From an uncultured Oxalobacteraceae bacterium (lineage in GTDB: Bacteria > Pseudomonadota > Gammaproteobacteria > Burkholderiales > Burkholderiaceae_D), in NCBI GenBank assembly GCA_903893945.1, contig CAITOF010000052.1:1-64000 (forward strand): a stretch of 64,000 nt of DNA, read 5' to 3'. Made by a program: the position numbers and the translations under genes. A model generated the notes under the pieces. That model did no database searches. It worked only from the letters and a program-made list of their open reading frames with translations, and was not told the DNA's origin. Shown here piece after piece: positions 19,191-29,605 of this stretch (the first letter of the stretch is position 1; the number at the start of each line of letters is the position of its first letter).

Positions 19191-19207
19191 CGAATAGAAT
19201 TTATTCG
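19191..19207. repeat. Inverted repeat upstream of the large GloVer gene
   Basis: CGAATA and TATTCG arms around a five-base centre, 22 bases before the start codon of the minus-strand GloVer gene. It could be an operator or a leader hairpin. The rest of 19169-19628, a 460-base divergent interval, shows no gene or further strong signal. Confidence 0.4.
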
Positions 19208-19628
19208 ACTGACAGAATGGAATCAGCCAGTTTGATCACCCGCCCCTGTGTGCCATGGACGGATTTGACGATCACATTCTAAGGAATGGCTGAATGATTA
19301 CCTGTGACGCAGTTCACAGAAAAACCTGATTGATGTGACGGTCTGCTGAAAGTGGATAGGACCTATCGGGTCTGGCAAGCTGATTTGCAGCCTGCCTGGG
19401 CGTGCCATCCTTGCTCAGCGGTTGGTAAAAATTTGTACTCAATCGCTGCCGGGCAGTTATTGGCAAGGCGCGACCCATCGTTGTTCACAGGCTGACGCAC
19501 CGTAGTATTACGGATCGTAAAGACCCTGATGGTTTCCGTTAATTTCTGGTGCGAGAATCCAGTCGAAAACAAGACTAGTGAAGCAATTTATGCTGATAGA
19601 AACGACCAATCAACAAAAAGGGAATTAT

Positions 19629-21807
19629 ATGAATACCAGATTATTTTGCATTTTAGTATGGCCTGTTATTACCCTAATTGGCTGTGGTGGCAGCAGTTCA
19701 GGACCAGCCGCCAATGCTAACGGCAGCACCGTATCAGGACTGGCAGGAAATTCTGCCGTCAATTTGACGTCGCTTAAAACAGGGAATGGAAATTGCCCGG
19801 CGGGAGGCACACAAATTTCGATAGGTAGCAGTACCACTTATGTGTGCAACGGCATGTCCGGCGACAGTCTGCTTTCTGGTACCCTGAACCCAACTGCCAG
19901 CGTTGGTAACAACGGGGATGTTTACCTGAATTTAACCACGGAGACATTGTTTGGTCCAAAAACAGCCGGGAACTGGCCAACAACAGGTATTGCGCTGATT
20001 GGACCGCGGGGACCAACAGGGTCGTCAGGCGCTGCAGGTCTTGATGGCAGTACCATTCTCAGCGGAAATGGCACTGCGCCAAATACGATTGGAAACAACG
20101 GTGATTTCTATCTCGATGATACCACTGGTTCGCTATACGGACCAAAGTCGAACAATACCTGGCCTGCTTCCGGCATATCACTGGTTGGTCCGCAGGGTTT
20201 CTGCCGGAGTGAATGGAACAGATGGCACGAACGGCACAACCATTTTAAATGGTACGGGTGCACCGGCGTCAACAACTGGTAATAATGGAGATTTTTATCT
20301 CGATACCGCATCCACGGTTCTGTACGGCCCGAAAACTAATGGCGCCTGGCCTGGTGCGGGTGTATCGCTAACAGGCACGGCGGGCACGAACGGACAGAAT
20401 GGAAATACCATCTTGAATGGGGCCGGGGCGCCGCTGAATACCAGTGGTAATAACGGCGATTTTTATTTGCATACGATTGCAATCGTCTTATATGGTCCCA
20501 AAGCAGCCGGGATCTGGCCTGCGTCTGGCACTTCCTTAATTGGATCAAATTCAATTGTCGATGTCATTAATGCAGGAACTTTAAACGCTGCCTCGAATAC
20601 GTCCTATATCGCTGCTGCAACAACCGGAGTAGCTAATTTTGTTTTGCCAATGGATCCCACCATTGGTGATACGGTTGAAGTAAAAGGTTTTGGAGTGCCT
20701 GGCTGGACAGTTACACCGAATACTCTGCAGTCGATTGATTTTACAAGTCTTCCCATTCTTGGCGTTTCCACATTTTCAGTGTGGAATCAGGTCTACCAAA
20801 GCCCAACTTCTGCTGTTACTTCGATTGCCTCGGATGCAACAGGTAGCAATCTGGCAGCCACAGTGGCCAATGACCATATTTATCTGACTCACAATGGTGG
20901 ACAGACGTGGACAACCGCCTCTGCGCCGTTTGGTAGCTGGTTATCAGTAGCATCCAGCGCCGATGGAACAAAACTTGCCGCAGTGGCTTTTTCCGGCTTT
21001 ATCTATACGTCGGCGGACAGTGGTACAACGTGGGTAAATAATTCCCCCGTGACCACCAATAATCCATGGAAAGCGATCGCATCAGACACATCAGGTTCCT
21101 ACCTTGTCGCCTGTGAAAACGGCGGCCTAATCTACGTATCGTCGAATGGTGGCGCAACCTGGACCCAACCCGCTGACTTATCCAGTGCCATGCAGTGGTA
21201 CTCTGTCGCGGAAAATGCTTCCGGTCGGATCATGATAGCAGCAGCTTACAGCAATGGAATTTATGTTTCGACAGATTATGGTCAAACTTGGACGCAGACC
21301 AATTTACAGGCGGAACAATGGTCCTCAGTTGCGGCTTCAGCTGATGGGCAAACGCTTGTGGCGACATCAACAACCAATTCCACCCAATTGCAGGGTACGG
21401 GTTCACTGTACATTTCCGCCGACGCAGGCATTACCTGGACAAAAACCAGTGCGGGTGCAAATGACTCTGTCAACAATCCATTGGCGGGATCCTGGATTTC
21501 AGCTGCAGTTGATAGTACGGGGGGTTTTATTATTGCTGCAAGCGGGGACCCGGCTGGTCAAGTGTATGCATCACGCGATGCGGGAATAAGCTGGTCAGTC
21601 ACTTCCGCACCAATTAATTACAACCGGTCGGTTGCAATGAGTCCCAATGGCGCTCATCTCATGCTCGCGCAATTGAGCAGTATTTATACAACGTCGACAC
21701 AGGGGGGAATATACGGAAGTGAGCATGATGCAGTCGATTTGCAATATTTGGGCAACGGCATCTGGGGCTTTTTAAGCGCCTTCGGTAACGATTTTGAAAA
21801 CTATTGA
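19629..21807 (+). pseudogene. Collagen-like/BNR-repeat lipoprotein, reading frame broken near 20196
   Basis: The ATG at 19629 follows AAAAAGGGAATT and opens a lipoprotein (ITLIGCGGSSSG). Units of about 55 residues with GNNGDFYLDxxTxxLYGPKxxxxWPxxGxxLxG and collagen-like GPRGPTGSSG stretches run until GPQG. There the frame leaves by one base (20193-20200, CAGGGTTTC) and would end at 20282. The continuation, in the frame entered at about 20197, carries two more identical-type units (TTILNGTG..., NTILNGAG...), and then a C-terminal beta-propeller of BNR-like repeats (THNGGQTW, SSNGGATW, STDYGQTW, SADAGITW) ending at 21807. A +1 shift restores one 725-residue protein. It could be a true mutation, a slippage or recoding site, or a read error. 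Confidence 0.75.
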
Positions 21808-21825
21808 GGCGAAAATGACCGACAG

Positions 21826-24231
21826 TCAGCGCCGGTCGATCGGATTGATGGGTGCAACCAGAGGTAACACGATGACGAAAGTGGTACCCTGCCCTGCTGC
21901 GCTGGTGACTTCAATCTGGCCGCCCAGCATTTTTCTTACGATGTTGTGGACAATGTTCAGGCCCAGACCTGTGCCACCGCGGCCCAGCTTGGTGGTAAAG
22001 AAAGGATCGAAAATGCGATTGAGATAATTTTCAGGAATACCCCTGCCATTATCCGAAAATTCGATTCTGACGTGGCGTCCTTCCCGTCGGGCGCTGAGCG
22101 TCATGGTGCCCTGCTGATTTTCTTCAAAGGCATGCAATATGGAGTTGTTGATCAGGTTGGTCACTATCTGTTCAACCGGACCGGGAAAACTGTCCATGGG
22201 AATTTCTTCTTCAATGGATATGACCAGTTTATACGGTGTTTTTCTGAGCATCGGCATCATTAAACCGACGACTTCATTGACTACTTTGTCCAGGATGAAC
22301 TGGCGTCGCTGTTCACTGGTCTGATCAACGGCGACCTGTTTGAAATTGGTGACCAGTTCACTGGAACGATGCAGGCCGCGAATCAGAATATCCATCCCGG
22401 CCTTGTTATCATCCATGTATTTGCTGAGACTGGATTTTCGTATGGTGCCACTGGCCACCTCACCAAACAGCTCCTCACTCCGATCACGCAGCGTGGTGGC
22501 CACTGTCAGGCAGTTACCGATCGGTGTGTTAATCTCGTGGGCCACAACCGCAACGATATCACCCAAGGCCGTCAGTTTTTCTGAGCGTACCAGCTCCGCC
22601 TGTGCCAGTTGCAGATTTTGCATCGTCGTGGCCAGATTGGTGTTGGTTTCCTCTAACTCGGCGGTGCGTTCCTCAACCCGCTTTTCGAGCTGGTAATTCA
22701 ATTCCTGCAATGCCTGCTCGGCTTGCAACTGTAAAGTAATGTCGCGGGCAATGCCAAGAAAGCCGACGATTTTTCCAGCACTGTCCTGAACACGCGTTAC
22801 TGTCAGCGACACGTTTAAATGCTGACCATTTTTGCAGATATAAGTCCAATTCCGGGTTTCCGAACCCAATTTTGCCGCGATGACTGTCAGTACTTCCGTG
22901 GTCTTGACGTCACGGCCCAGATGCTGGCTCAGTTCCTTGCTACGCTGTATCAGTTCGTTGGGGTCGTGGATTTCAAAAGGCATCGGCAAACCGATCTGCT
23001 CCCTGGCCCGGTAACCCAGCATTTTTTCCGCGCCACGATTGAACATCTGGACAACACCCACCACATCGGTGGAAATAATCGCGATTTCCGAGGCGGCGTC
23101 CAACACATAGTTCAATTGGCGATTCGCGTGCGCCACGGCGGCCTCCACCAGTTTTCTGTCGGTGATGTCACGGCAGATAATCAGCACATGTTCGGCATCG
23201 TCAATTTCCAGTAATGAGGCGGACACCAGGACATTGATCAGCGCGCCATTTTTGTGCTTGATAATCGTTTCGTAATTGGTAAACGCGCCATTTTTCACCA
23301 GATTACGCTGCCAGTCCTGGCGCTGATCGCGGGTAATGCCCAATTCGACTTCATCGATGGTTTTGCCGACCAGTTCGCCATGCGTATGGCCGGTCATATT
23401 TTCCACGCCGGCATTGGCATAAATTATAAAAGCATCGGAGGTTCGGCTGAGCAGCATGAAATCCGGTACGGCATCAATGACTTTGAGCATGCGTTCCGCG
23501 GTCCGGCGTTCGCTCTCTTCACTTTTGCGCAGTAGCTGAATTTCCTTTTTCAGTGTATTGGTCACCAGATTGATTGCGAAACCAACGCGTCCGATTTCAT
23601 CGTCGCCGACATAATCAATGGAAACGTCATAATTACCGTGCAGGATCTGGTTCGCCGCCTTCTCCAATTTGTTCAGGTGACGGCCCAGCCAGTCAATTAA
23701 CAGGAGTCCGAGTATCAGGCTGACGATCAGCGTGGAAATGGAAAAAATGACGACTTTTTTGGCGAGCTCAAACTGGGCATGCGGTTTAAAAAGTGACGAT
23801 CCACCGTACAGTATGTGCGAATATTGTCCCGTCTTGAAAAATATCGGTTGATAAAATGTGGGGGTCTCGAAAGGATACTTTTCGATCAGCTCAATGGCCT
23901 TGAGTATCGGAGTCGTAGCGGTAAAATTGAGGCCGTTCCAGCCCTGAAGTTTGACCAGGTGACCCGGCTGATCGAAATACGCATAATAAATATCATAGTC
24001 TTCTGCCTGACACGCCTTCACGACCGGTTTGATGTTGCCGTCCTGTATCTCGGTCAAATGCCGGTCAAACTGGCTGCTGAGGCAGGACTTCAATTGTTCC
24101 AGCCTTTCTACCGCGATCTGATCCAGATAACCGTTGATCATCTGAAAATTAATGGCCGCTATTGACGCCAGTGCGATAATTTCCAGAAGCAGGCAAACAG
24201 AAATCACTTTCCATTTCAGGGTTATTTTCAT
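21826..24231 (-). CDS. Membrane-bound PAS-PAS sensor histidine kinase
   Basis: 801 residues. TM1 at about 10-30, a periplasmic domain of about 130 residues, TM2 at about 165-185 (IFSISTLIVSLILGLLLID), then HAMP (about 187-240) and two PAS domains with PAC segments (about 250-365 and 375-500). A coiled coil follows and a kinase core with H-box VVAHEINTPIGN, then HATPase with DNGRGIPENYLNRIFDPFFTTK and GGTGLGLNIVHNIV. The H-box HEINTP and the LATTMQNLQLAQAELVRSEKLTALG linker place it near the large hybrid-like kinases without a receiver. No response regulator is adjacent. The dctA-type symporter starts 95 bases beyond its 5' end, same strand and upstream in transcription, so the two may be one unit. 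Confidence 0.9.
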   Translation of the reverse strand: MKITLKWKVISVCLLLEIIALASIAAINFQMINGYLDQIAVERLEQLKSCLSSQFDRHLTEIQDGNIKPVVKACQAEDYDIYYAYFDQPGHLVKLQGWNGLNFTATTPILKAIELIEKYPFETPTFYQPIFFKTGQYSHILYGGSSLFKPHAQFELAKKVVIFSISTLIVSLILGLLLIDWLGRHLNKLEKAANQILHGNYDVSIDYVGDDEIGRVGFAINLVTNTLKKEIQLLRKSEESERRTAERMLKVIDAVPDFMLLSRTSDAFIIYANAGVENMTGHTHGELVGKTIDEVELGITRDQRQDWQRNLVKNGAFTNYETIIKHKNGALINVLVSASLLEIDDAEHVLIICRDITDRKLVEAAVAHANRQLNYVLDAASEIAIISTDVVGVVQMFNRGAEKMLGYRAREQIGLPMPFEIHDPNELIQRSKELSQHLGRDVKTTEVLTVIAAKLGSETRNWTYICKNGQHLNVSLTVTRVQDSAGKIVGFLGIARDITLQLQAEQALQELNYQLEKRVEERTAELEETNTNLATTMQNLQLAQAELVRSEKLTALGDIVAVVAHEINTPIGNCLTVATTLRDRSEELFGEVASGTIRKSSLSKYMDDNKAGMDILIRGLHRSSELVTNFKQVAVDQTSEQRRQFILDKVVNEVVGLMMPMLRKTPYKLVISIEEEIPMDSFPGPVEQIVTNLINNSILHAFEENQQGTMTLSARREGRHVRIEFSDNGRGIPENYLNRIFDPFFTTKLGRGGTGLGLNIVHNIVRKMLGGQIEVTSAAGQGTTFVIVLPLVAPINPIDRR

Positions 24232-24325
24232 AGCACGATCACACTCATGATGAAAGTCCGGTTTCTGTTTTTATTGAGTCACATCTGGCTGACACTGACC
24301 CCGTCAGGCGTTTACATTTCAAGTT

Positions 24326-25579
24326 CTACTTCCTGGAAAGTTCCTGTTTTAACGTGGTCATGTCCAATTCATTTTCCCACTTGGATACCACAATGGTCGC
24401 CACGCCATTGCCGACAAAATTGGTTAAGGCGCGGCATTCGCTCATGAACCTGTCTATGCCCAGAATCAGCGCCATACCCGCCACGGGTATGGTCGGCACC
24501 ACCGCCAGAGTCGCCGCCAGAGTGATAAACCCGGCACCGGTAATGCCTGATGCGCCTTTGGAGGTCAGCATTGCCACACCCAAAATGGTTAATTGCTGGA
24601 ACAGAGTCAGATCAGTATTGGTGGCCTGAGCCACAAACAGGGCCGCCATGGTCATGTAAATATTCGTGCCATCCAGATTAAACGAATAACCGGTGGGCAC
24701 TACCAGGCCCACCACCGATTTTGCGCAACCCAGTTTCTGCAGCTTGTCCATCAGGGAGGGCAAGGCACTTTCCGACGAACTGGTACCCAGCACAATCAGC
24801 AGTTCCTCTTTTATGTAGACAATAAAGCGCCAGATGGAAAATCCGGTCATCCGCGCGACGACGCCCAGCACAACAAAAATGAAAAGTCCGCAGGTCAGGT
24901 AAAACGAGCCCATCAGTTTTGCCAGCGGTATTAATGAAGCCAGTCCGTATTTTCCGATGGTGAAGGCCATCGCGCCAAACGCGCCTATGGGCGCGAGCCG
25001 CATCAGCTTGCTGACAATGGAAAAAATAACCCGGGAAAGGTCCTCAACCAGTTGCAGAATGACGCGGCCTTTTTCGCCCAGCGTTGACAGGGCAAAGCCA
25101 AACAGTATGGCGATCAGGAGTACCTGCAAAATATCGCCCTGGACGAACGCGCCCATGAACGTATCCGGAATAATATTCAGCAAAAATTGGACCGTGGTCG
25201 GCAAATGGGCCTTGGTGGTGTATTGCGCAATGGCGCTGGTATCCAGCGTGGCCGGATCGGCATTAAAGCCGTCACCGGGCCGGATAAGATTGGCAACGAT
25301 AATGCCGATCACCAGGGCGAAGGTGGAGATGACTTCAAAATAGATCAATGCCTTGCCACCGACACGCCCCACTTTTTTGATATCCTGCATTCCCGCAATA
25401 CCGGTCACTACCGTACAAAAAATAACGGGCGCGATAATCATTTTAATCAGCTTGATAAATCCGTCGCCGAATGGTTTCAGATCGATGGCAAAACCGGGCT
25501 GGTAGACACCTATCAGGATTCCACAAAAGATGGCGAACAGGACCTGGACATAAAGAATTTTATAAAGTGGTTTTTTCAT
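24326..25579 (-). CDS. dctA: Dicarboxylate:cation symporter DctA
   Basis: 417 residues of the DAACS (SLC1-like) family. The eight-helix profile and family motifs are visible: [19 protein letters not shown] in the N-terminal half, the serine-rich hairpin [36 protein letters not shown] and [19 protein letters not shown]. It takes up C4-dicarboxylates such as succinate, fumarate and malate across the inner membrane. The NLDG and SKGASG segments fit DctA rather than GltP. It is transcribed toward the PAS histidine kinase. No sigma-54 site was found upstream. Confidence 0.92.
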   Translation of the reverse strand: MKKPLYKILYVQVLFAIFCGILIGVYQPGFAIDLKPFGDGFIKLIKMIIAPVIFCTVVTGIAGMQDIKKVGRVGGKALIYFEVISTFALVIGIIVANLIRPGDGFNADPATLDTSAIAQYTTKAHLPTTVQFLLNIIPDTFMGAFVQGDILQVLLIAILFGFALSTLGEKGRVILQLVEDLSRVIFSIVSKLMRLAPIGAFGAMAFTIGKYGLASLIPLAKLMGSFYLTCGLFIFVVLGVVARMTGFSIWRFIVYIKEELLIVLGTSSSESALPSLMDKLQKLGCAKSVVGLVVPTGYSFNLDGTNIYMTMAALFVAQATNTDLTLFQQLTILGVAMLTSKGASGITGAGFITLAATLAVVPTIPVAGMALILGIDRFMSECRALTNFVGNGVATIVVSKWENELDMTTLKQELSRK

Positions 25580-25841
25580 AGCGATACTTTTAGCGTGGGG
25601 TTGTCTCGGTTATGGGAACTCATTTTTTGATGTATCACCAAACATTGTAATTTAAACCGCCCTACTTGCAATTAAAATAAAGAAAAGAGTCGAATCGATC
25701 AAACTAATGCTGTTTTTGTATTGAAATCAGCTGGAACAGCCACTGTCCGGGCACGCCCCGGAGCCTGATTTATTATTAAAAAAGAATGATAATCTGAAAA
25801 CTGGGACGATTCAGACCGGATCGCCTGCGGCACTGGGGCAA

Positions 25842-27146
25842 TCAGTGCTCTGCAGTGGATACCGTCGCTGACAGCGGAAACTGGATGGAGAATGTGCTTC
25901 CCTCGCCAGAAGTGGAATCGATCGACAGCACGGCTTTATGGCGCAACACAACGTGCTTGACAATCGCCAGACCGAGACCTGTTCCCTGGGTTTCGCGCGA
26001 ACGGCTTTTGTCGACCCGATAAAACCGTTCAGTCAGCCTTGCAATGTGCTCCGGGCTGATCCCTATCCCGCTGTCCTTGACCGAAAACAGGGGGCCGTTT
26101 TCAGTTTGGGTCCAACTGATAACCACAGTGCCACCCGCCGGGGTATAACGGACTGCATTGGAAGCCAGATTGGTAAACGCGCTACGCAATTCATCCAGAC
26201 TGCCCATGACGTCCGGGCCCTGATTGATCAAAGAAATCTGGTGTTTGCCGACCGACAATCCATGCATTTCGGAGACCATGGATTCGAGCAGGTTGCGCAT
26301 ATTGATATGCTCGACCCGAATTGGGAAATCAACTGACTCAAGCCGCGTCAGCGTCAGCATGTCTTCAACCAGACTTTGCATGCGCTGACCCTGTTCGGCC
26401 ATTAACTTTATGTGGCCGGCGCGGGTCATGCTGTCCATCTCCGGTTGCATCGCATTTATTTCAAGAAATCCGTTGATAACCGTCAGTGGTGTACGCAATT
26501 CATGCGACGCATTGGCGATGAAGTCGCGTCGCATACGGTCGATCCGCTCACTTTCTGTCACATCGTGAGTAACCAGAATCTGCCGGCGATTTTCGAATTT
26601 GATAATGTGCAGGATCAGTTTGCGATCCCGGTGGGTCACGGTCAGTGGTTTATCAAACCGGCCCAGAATGATGTAGTCCATGAATTCGGGACTGCGGATC
26701 AGGTTGGTGATGCGCATATTCTTATCCTGGCTGAGCTTCAATCCCAGGTGCTGCTCGGCCACCGGATTGCACCATTCCAGAAAGAGCACATCGTCCATGA
26801 TGACCACCCCGTCCGGTAACAGCGTCATAGCCTGTCTGAATCGGGCCAGCCACTCGGACAATTCGATCTGGTTCTTTTCATCTTCACGGCGCATTCGGTA
26901 CAGGCGCGAGAAAATTTCTGTCCAGGCACCCCATCCGTCCGGCAATTTGCTGCTGTCCGGGCTGTCCAGCCAGAGCGAAAGCCGGTACAGGTAATTCAGT
27001 TGAAGAAATATCAATATCGTCAATCCGACGCCAATCGATACCGCACTCCACAGCATACTGGAAAAATACCCGATCGCCAGTGCTATCAGAAGCACAATGA
27101 ACATGCGCAGAACGGCCGGCACCCAAAATGTTATTTTCGGACTCAT
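25842..27146 (-). CDS. phoR: Phosphate sensor histidine kinase PhoR
   Basis: 434 residues. Two N-terminal membrane helices (about 10-50) with a very short periplasmic connection, a PAS domain (about 95-190, LLPDGVVIMDDVLFLEWCN), then HisKA with phospho-acceptor FIANASHELRTPL and HATPase (LASNAVRYTPAGG, DSGIGI, GTGLGLAIVKHV). This is the PhoR layout, and PhoU/PstB lie upstream in the same direction. Together with PhoB it responds to PstSCAB-PhoU activity. It is the last gene of the pst-pho cluster, 98 bases after phoB. Confidence 0.95.
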   Translation of the reverse strand: MSPKITFWVPAVLRMFIVLLIALAIGYFSSMLWSAVSIGVGLTILIFLQLNYLYRLSLWLDSPDSSKLPDGWGAWTEIFSRLYRMRREDEKNQIELSEWLARFRQAMTLLPDGVVIMDDVLFLEWCNPVAEQHLGLKLSQDKNMRITNLIRSPEFMDYIILGRFDKPLTVTHRDRKLILHIIKFENRRQILVTHDVTESERIDRMRRDFIANASHELRTPLTVINGFLEINAMQPEMDSMTRAGHIKLMAEQGQRMQSLVEDMLTLTRLESVDFPIRVEHINMRNLLESMVSEMHGLSVGKHQISLINQGPDVMGSLDELRSAFTNLASNAVRYTPAGGTVVISWTQTENGPLFSVKDSGIGISPEHIARLTERFYRVDKSRSRETQGTGLGLAIVKHVVLRHKAVLSIDSTSGEGSTFSIQFPLSATVSTAEH

Positions 27147-27244
27147 TCGATGCTTTGATTGTTATTTTGAATAATGGTCATTGTAATGACAATTAAACCT
27201 GTTGGGCCAGTTGTTTGATCCTTTGCAGGACGGAATCCAACTAT

Positions 27245-27934
27245 TTATCGTTCTGAGAGCATGTAACCGACACTGCGCACCGTTTTGATCAGTTTCTCGG
27301 ATTCCTTCAGCACTTTACGCAGCCGCAGTACATGGACATCCACGGTACGCTCTTCGATAACGACATGGTCGCCCCATACCTTGTCGAGTAACTGGCTGCG
27401 TGAAAACACGCGGTCCGGGTGGGCCAGAAAAAATTTGAGAAGCTTGTATTCCGCATGACCAATATCAACGCGCTTGTCATTTAGCATCACGGAACAACTG
27501 ACCGGATCCAGTACGATGGGACCCGCGGACAATATGCTTTGCCCATGCTCGGGCGCTTTGCGTCGCAGCACGGTTTTGATACGGGCGGTCAATTCCCGGG
27601 GTGAAAAGGGTTTGGTGACATAATCATCGGCACCGTGATCCAGGCCAGCGATTTTATCTTCTTCCATACTTTTGGCGGTCAGCATGATGATGGGTAGCGC
27701 GGTAAACTGGCGGTCTGAACGTATTTTTGATAACAGCCGGATACCGCTCTGATCCGGCAGCATCCAGTCCAGCAGCACCAGATTCGGCATGCGTCGGGAG
27801 ATATACGCCCAGGCATCAGCCGTGTTGCTCACTGAATAGGTGTCCCAGCCCGCTGCACGCAGGGTAAAGCTGACCAGCTCAACAATGGCCGGTTCGTCTT
27901 CAACGATCAGGATGGTTGTTTTATCTGCACTCAT
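27245..27934 (-). CDS. phoB: Phosphate regulon response regulator PhoB
   Basis: 229 residues. An N-terminal receiver with acidic pair (LIVEDEP), phospho-acceptor in LVLLDWMLPDQSG, switch LTAKS and KPFSPREL, followed by an OmpR-type winged helix ending VHVLRLRKVLKESEKLIKTVRSVGYML. PhoB binds CTGTCAT direct repeats, and three operators of that kind are visible in the window upstream of pstS, ppk1 and olsB. No Pho box was found immediately upstream of phoB, so transcription from the pst operon is likely. Confidence 0.96.
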   Translation of the reverse strand: MSADKTTILIVEDEPAIVELVSFTLRAAGWDTYSVSNTADAWAYISRRMPNLVLLDWMLPDQSGIRLLSKIRSDRQFTALPIIMLTAKSMEEDKIAGLDHGADDYVTKPFSPRELTARIKTVLRRKAPEHGQSILSAGPIVLDPVSCSVMLNDKRVDIGHAEYKLLKFFLAHPDRVFSRSQLLDKVWGDHVVIEERTVDVHVLRLRKVLKESEKLIKTVRSVGYMLSER

Positions 27935-28020
27935 TCATTTTTCCATTATTTTTTTCTCAGGGTTCCTGCAAAACCGCTCATCGTTGCATCACAACGCGGT
28001 CGTGACCATTTGCGCAAGCG

Positions 28021-28725
28021 CTATTTATTGTCGGGGTGCACTTCAGCATAATCGCTGTGCCGGATGTCTTTACCTTCAACAATAAAGATCACATGTTCGG
28101 CAATATTTTTTGCGTGGTCGCCAATACGCTCAATCGCCTTCGCCACCCACAATGCATCCAGTGCTGCCGATATCGTGCGCGGATCTTCCATCATGTAGGT
28201 GATCAGGTTGCGCATGACCGCCCGGAAATCCTGGTCTATCAAGGTATCCCGGGCAATCAGTTTAATCGCCTGTTTATGATCCAGACGTGCCAGCGAATCC
28301 AGCGATTCGTGCAACATGTTGCCGACCTGCGAGGCCAGCCCGCGGATTGAATCGTAATCATTGAAAATCAGCACGGTACGCTGATGATCTTTGCCCTGTG
28401 CGATGCGCGCAATTTTACTGGATTCATCACCAATACGTTCCAGATCAGTGATTACCTTGACCGTTGCCATGACAGTTCGCAAATCGTTGGCAGCAGGCTG
28501 ACGTTTTAAAATCAGGTGGCGGCAGGCGTCATCCAGATCGATTTCAAGCTGGTTCACACTGGCATCGGCGGCGATTACACTGCTGGCCAATTCCACGTTT
28601 CCAACACGATAGGCGGAAATGGAATCATGAAACTGATTCTCAACCAGACCACCCATCAGTAAAACCTTGGAGCGCATTGCTTCCAGATCGGTATCGTACT
28701 GCTTGGAAGAATGTTCATCCGTCAT
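28021..28725 (-). CDS. phoU: Phosphate signalling protein PhoU
   Basis: 234 residues, all-helical, made of two PhoU three-helix repeats. E/D-rich metal-binding signatures are visible in the second helix of each (ITDLERIGDESSKIARIA and IERIGDHAKNIAEHVIF). PhoU restrains PstSCAB transport and keeps PhoR in its phosphatase state when phosphate is ample. It follows pstB by 57 bases and precedes phoB by 86 bases. Confidence 0.96.
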   Translation of the reverse strand: MTDEHSSKQYDTDLEAMRSKVLLMGGLVENQFHDSISAYRVGNVELASSVIAADASVNQLEIDLDDACRHLILKRQPAANDLRTVMATVKVITDLERIGDESSKIARIAQGKDHQRTVLIFNDYDSIRGLASQVGNMLHESLDSLARLDHKQAIKLIARDTLIDQDFRAVMRNLITYMMEDPRTISAALDALWVAKAIERIGDHAKNIAEHVIFIVEGKDIRHSDYAEVHPDNK

Positions 28726-28782
28726 CGCTTATCCCCTAGTAAAGTGAACCTGTCACTCAAAAAATGTCAATTGAAATGATTA

Positions 28783-29574
28783 TCAGCCAAAGCGGCCGGT
28801 AATGTAATCCTGTGTTTCTTTTTTAACCGGGTTCATGAACACCTGGTCCGTCACGCCGGCCTCGACCAGTTCACCAAGATACATGTAGGCCGTGTAATCC
28901 GAACAGCGCGCCGCCTGCTGCATGTTGTGAGTGACAATGGCAATCGTATAGTCTTCTTTTAATTCGTTAATCAATTCCTCAATCTTGGCCGTGGAAATCG
29001 GATCAAGTGCCGATGTCGGTTCATCGAGCAGCAGTACATCCGGTTTTACCGCCACACCGCGTGCAATGCACAGCCGTTGTTGCTGACCGCCGGACAGGCT
29101 CAGTCCGCTTTTGCTCAGCTTGTCTTTTACTTCGCTCCACAGGGCCGCCTTATGCAAGGCCCATTCGACGCGTTCATTCAATTCGCCCTTGGATAAGTCC
29201 TCATACAGGCGCACGCCAAATGCTATGTTGTCGTAAATCGACATCGGAAACGGTGTCGGTTTCTGGAACACCATGCCAATTTTTGCGCGCAGCATATTGA
29301 TGTCCTGCGCCGGATCCAGAATGTTCTTATCCTTATAGATAATTTTACCTTCAGCACGCTGCCCGGGGTACAGATCATACATGCGATTCAGGGTGCGCAA
29401 TAAAGTTGATTTACCGCAGCCTGACGGACCGATAAAGGCCGTCACTTTCTTTTCTTTTATCGACAAATTGATATTTTTCAGGCTTTGTGTCGCGCCATAA
29501 AAAAAATTCAGGCCGGATATCTGTATGGCAGACGGCAATGAATCATGTGCAAGTAATTGAGCCGAAGCGGGCAT
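28783..29574 (-). CDS. pstB: Phosphate ABC transporter ATPase PstB
   Basis: 263 residues. Walker [19 protein letters not shown]-loop [18 protein letters not shown], signature [14 protein letters not shown] and Walker [17 protein letters not shown] give the PstB type; the [11 protein letters not shown] and [17 protein letters not shown] elements are specific to this family. It energises high-affinity phosphate uptake with PstA and PstC and signals through PhoU to PhoR. It follows pstA by about 30 bases. Confidence 0.97.
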   Translation of the reverse strand: MPASAQLLAHDSLPSAIQISGLNFFYGATQSLKNINLSIKEKKVTAFIGPSGCGKSTLLRTLNRMYDLYPGQRAEGKIIYKDKNILDPAQDINMLRAKIGMVFQKPTPFPMSIYDNIAFGVRLYEDLSKGELNERVEWALHKAALWSEVKDKLSKSGLSLSGGQQQRLCIARGVAVKPDVLLLDEPTSALDPISTAKIEELINELKEDYTIAIVTHNMQQAARCSDYTAYMYLGELVEAGVTDQVFMNPVKKETQDYITGRFG

Positions 29575-29605
29575 GAATTAATCCTTTAAAATTCCGTTAT
29601 TCAAT

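Noticed and set aside
25755-25772. Hairpin TCCGGG/CCCGGA between dctA and phoR, considered as a terminator
   Set aside because: Only six base pairs and no T-run on either side; not enough to call.
25580-25841. Search for a sigma-54 promoter before dctA
   Set aside because: dctA is sigma-54 dependent in rhizobia, but no GG/GC pair with correct spacing was found here.
27935-28020. Possible Pho box directly upstream of phoB
   Set aside because: No pair of CTGTCAT-like half-sites with 4-bp gap in this 86-base interval.
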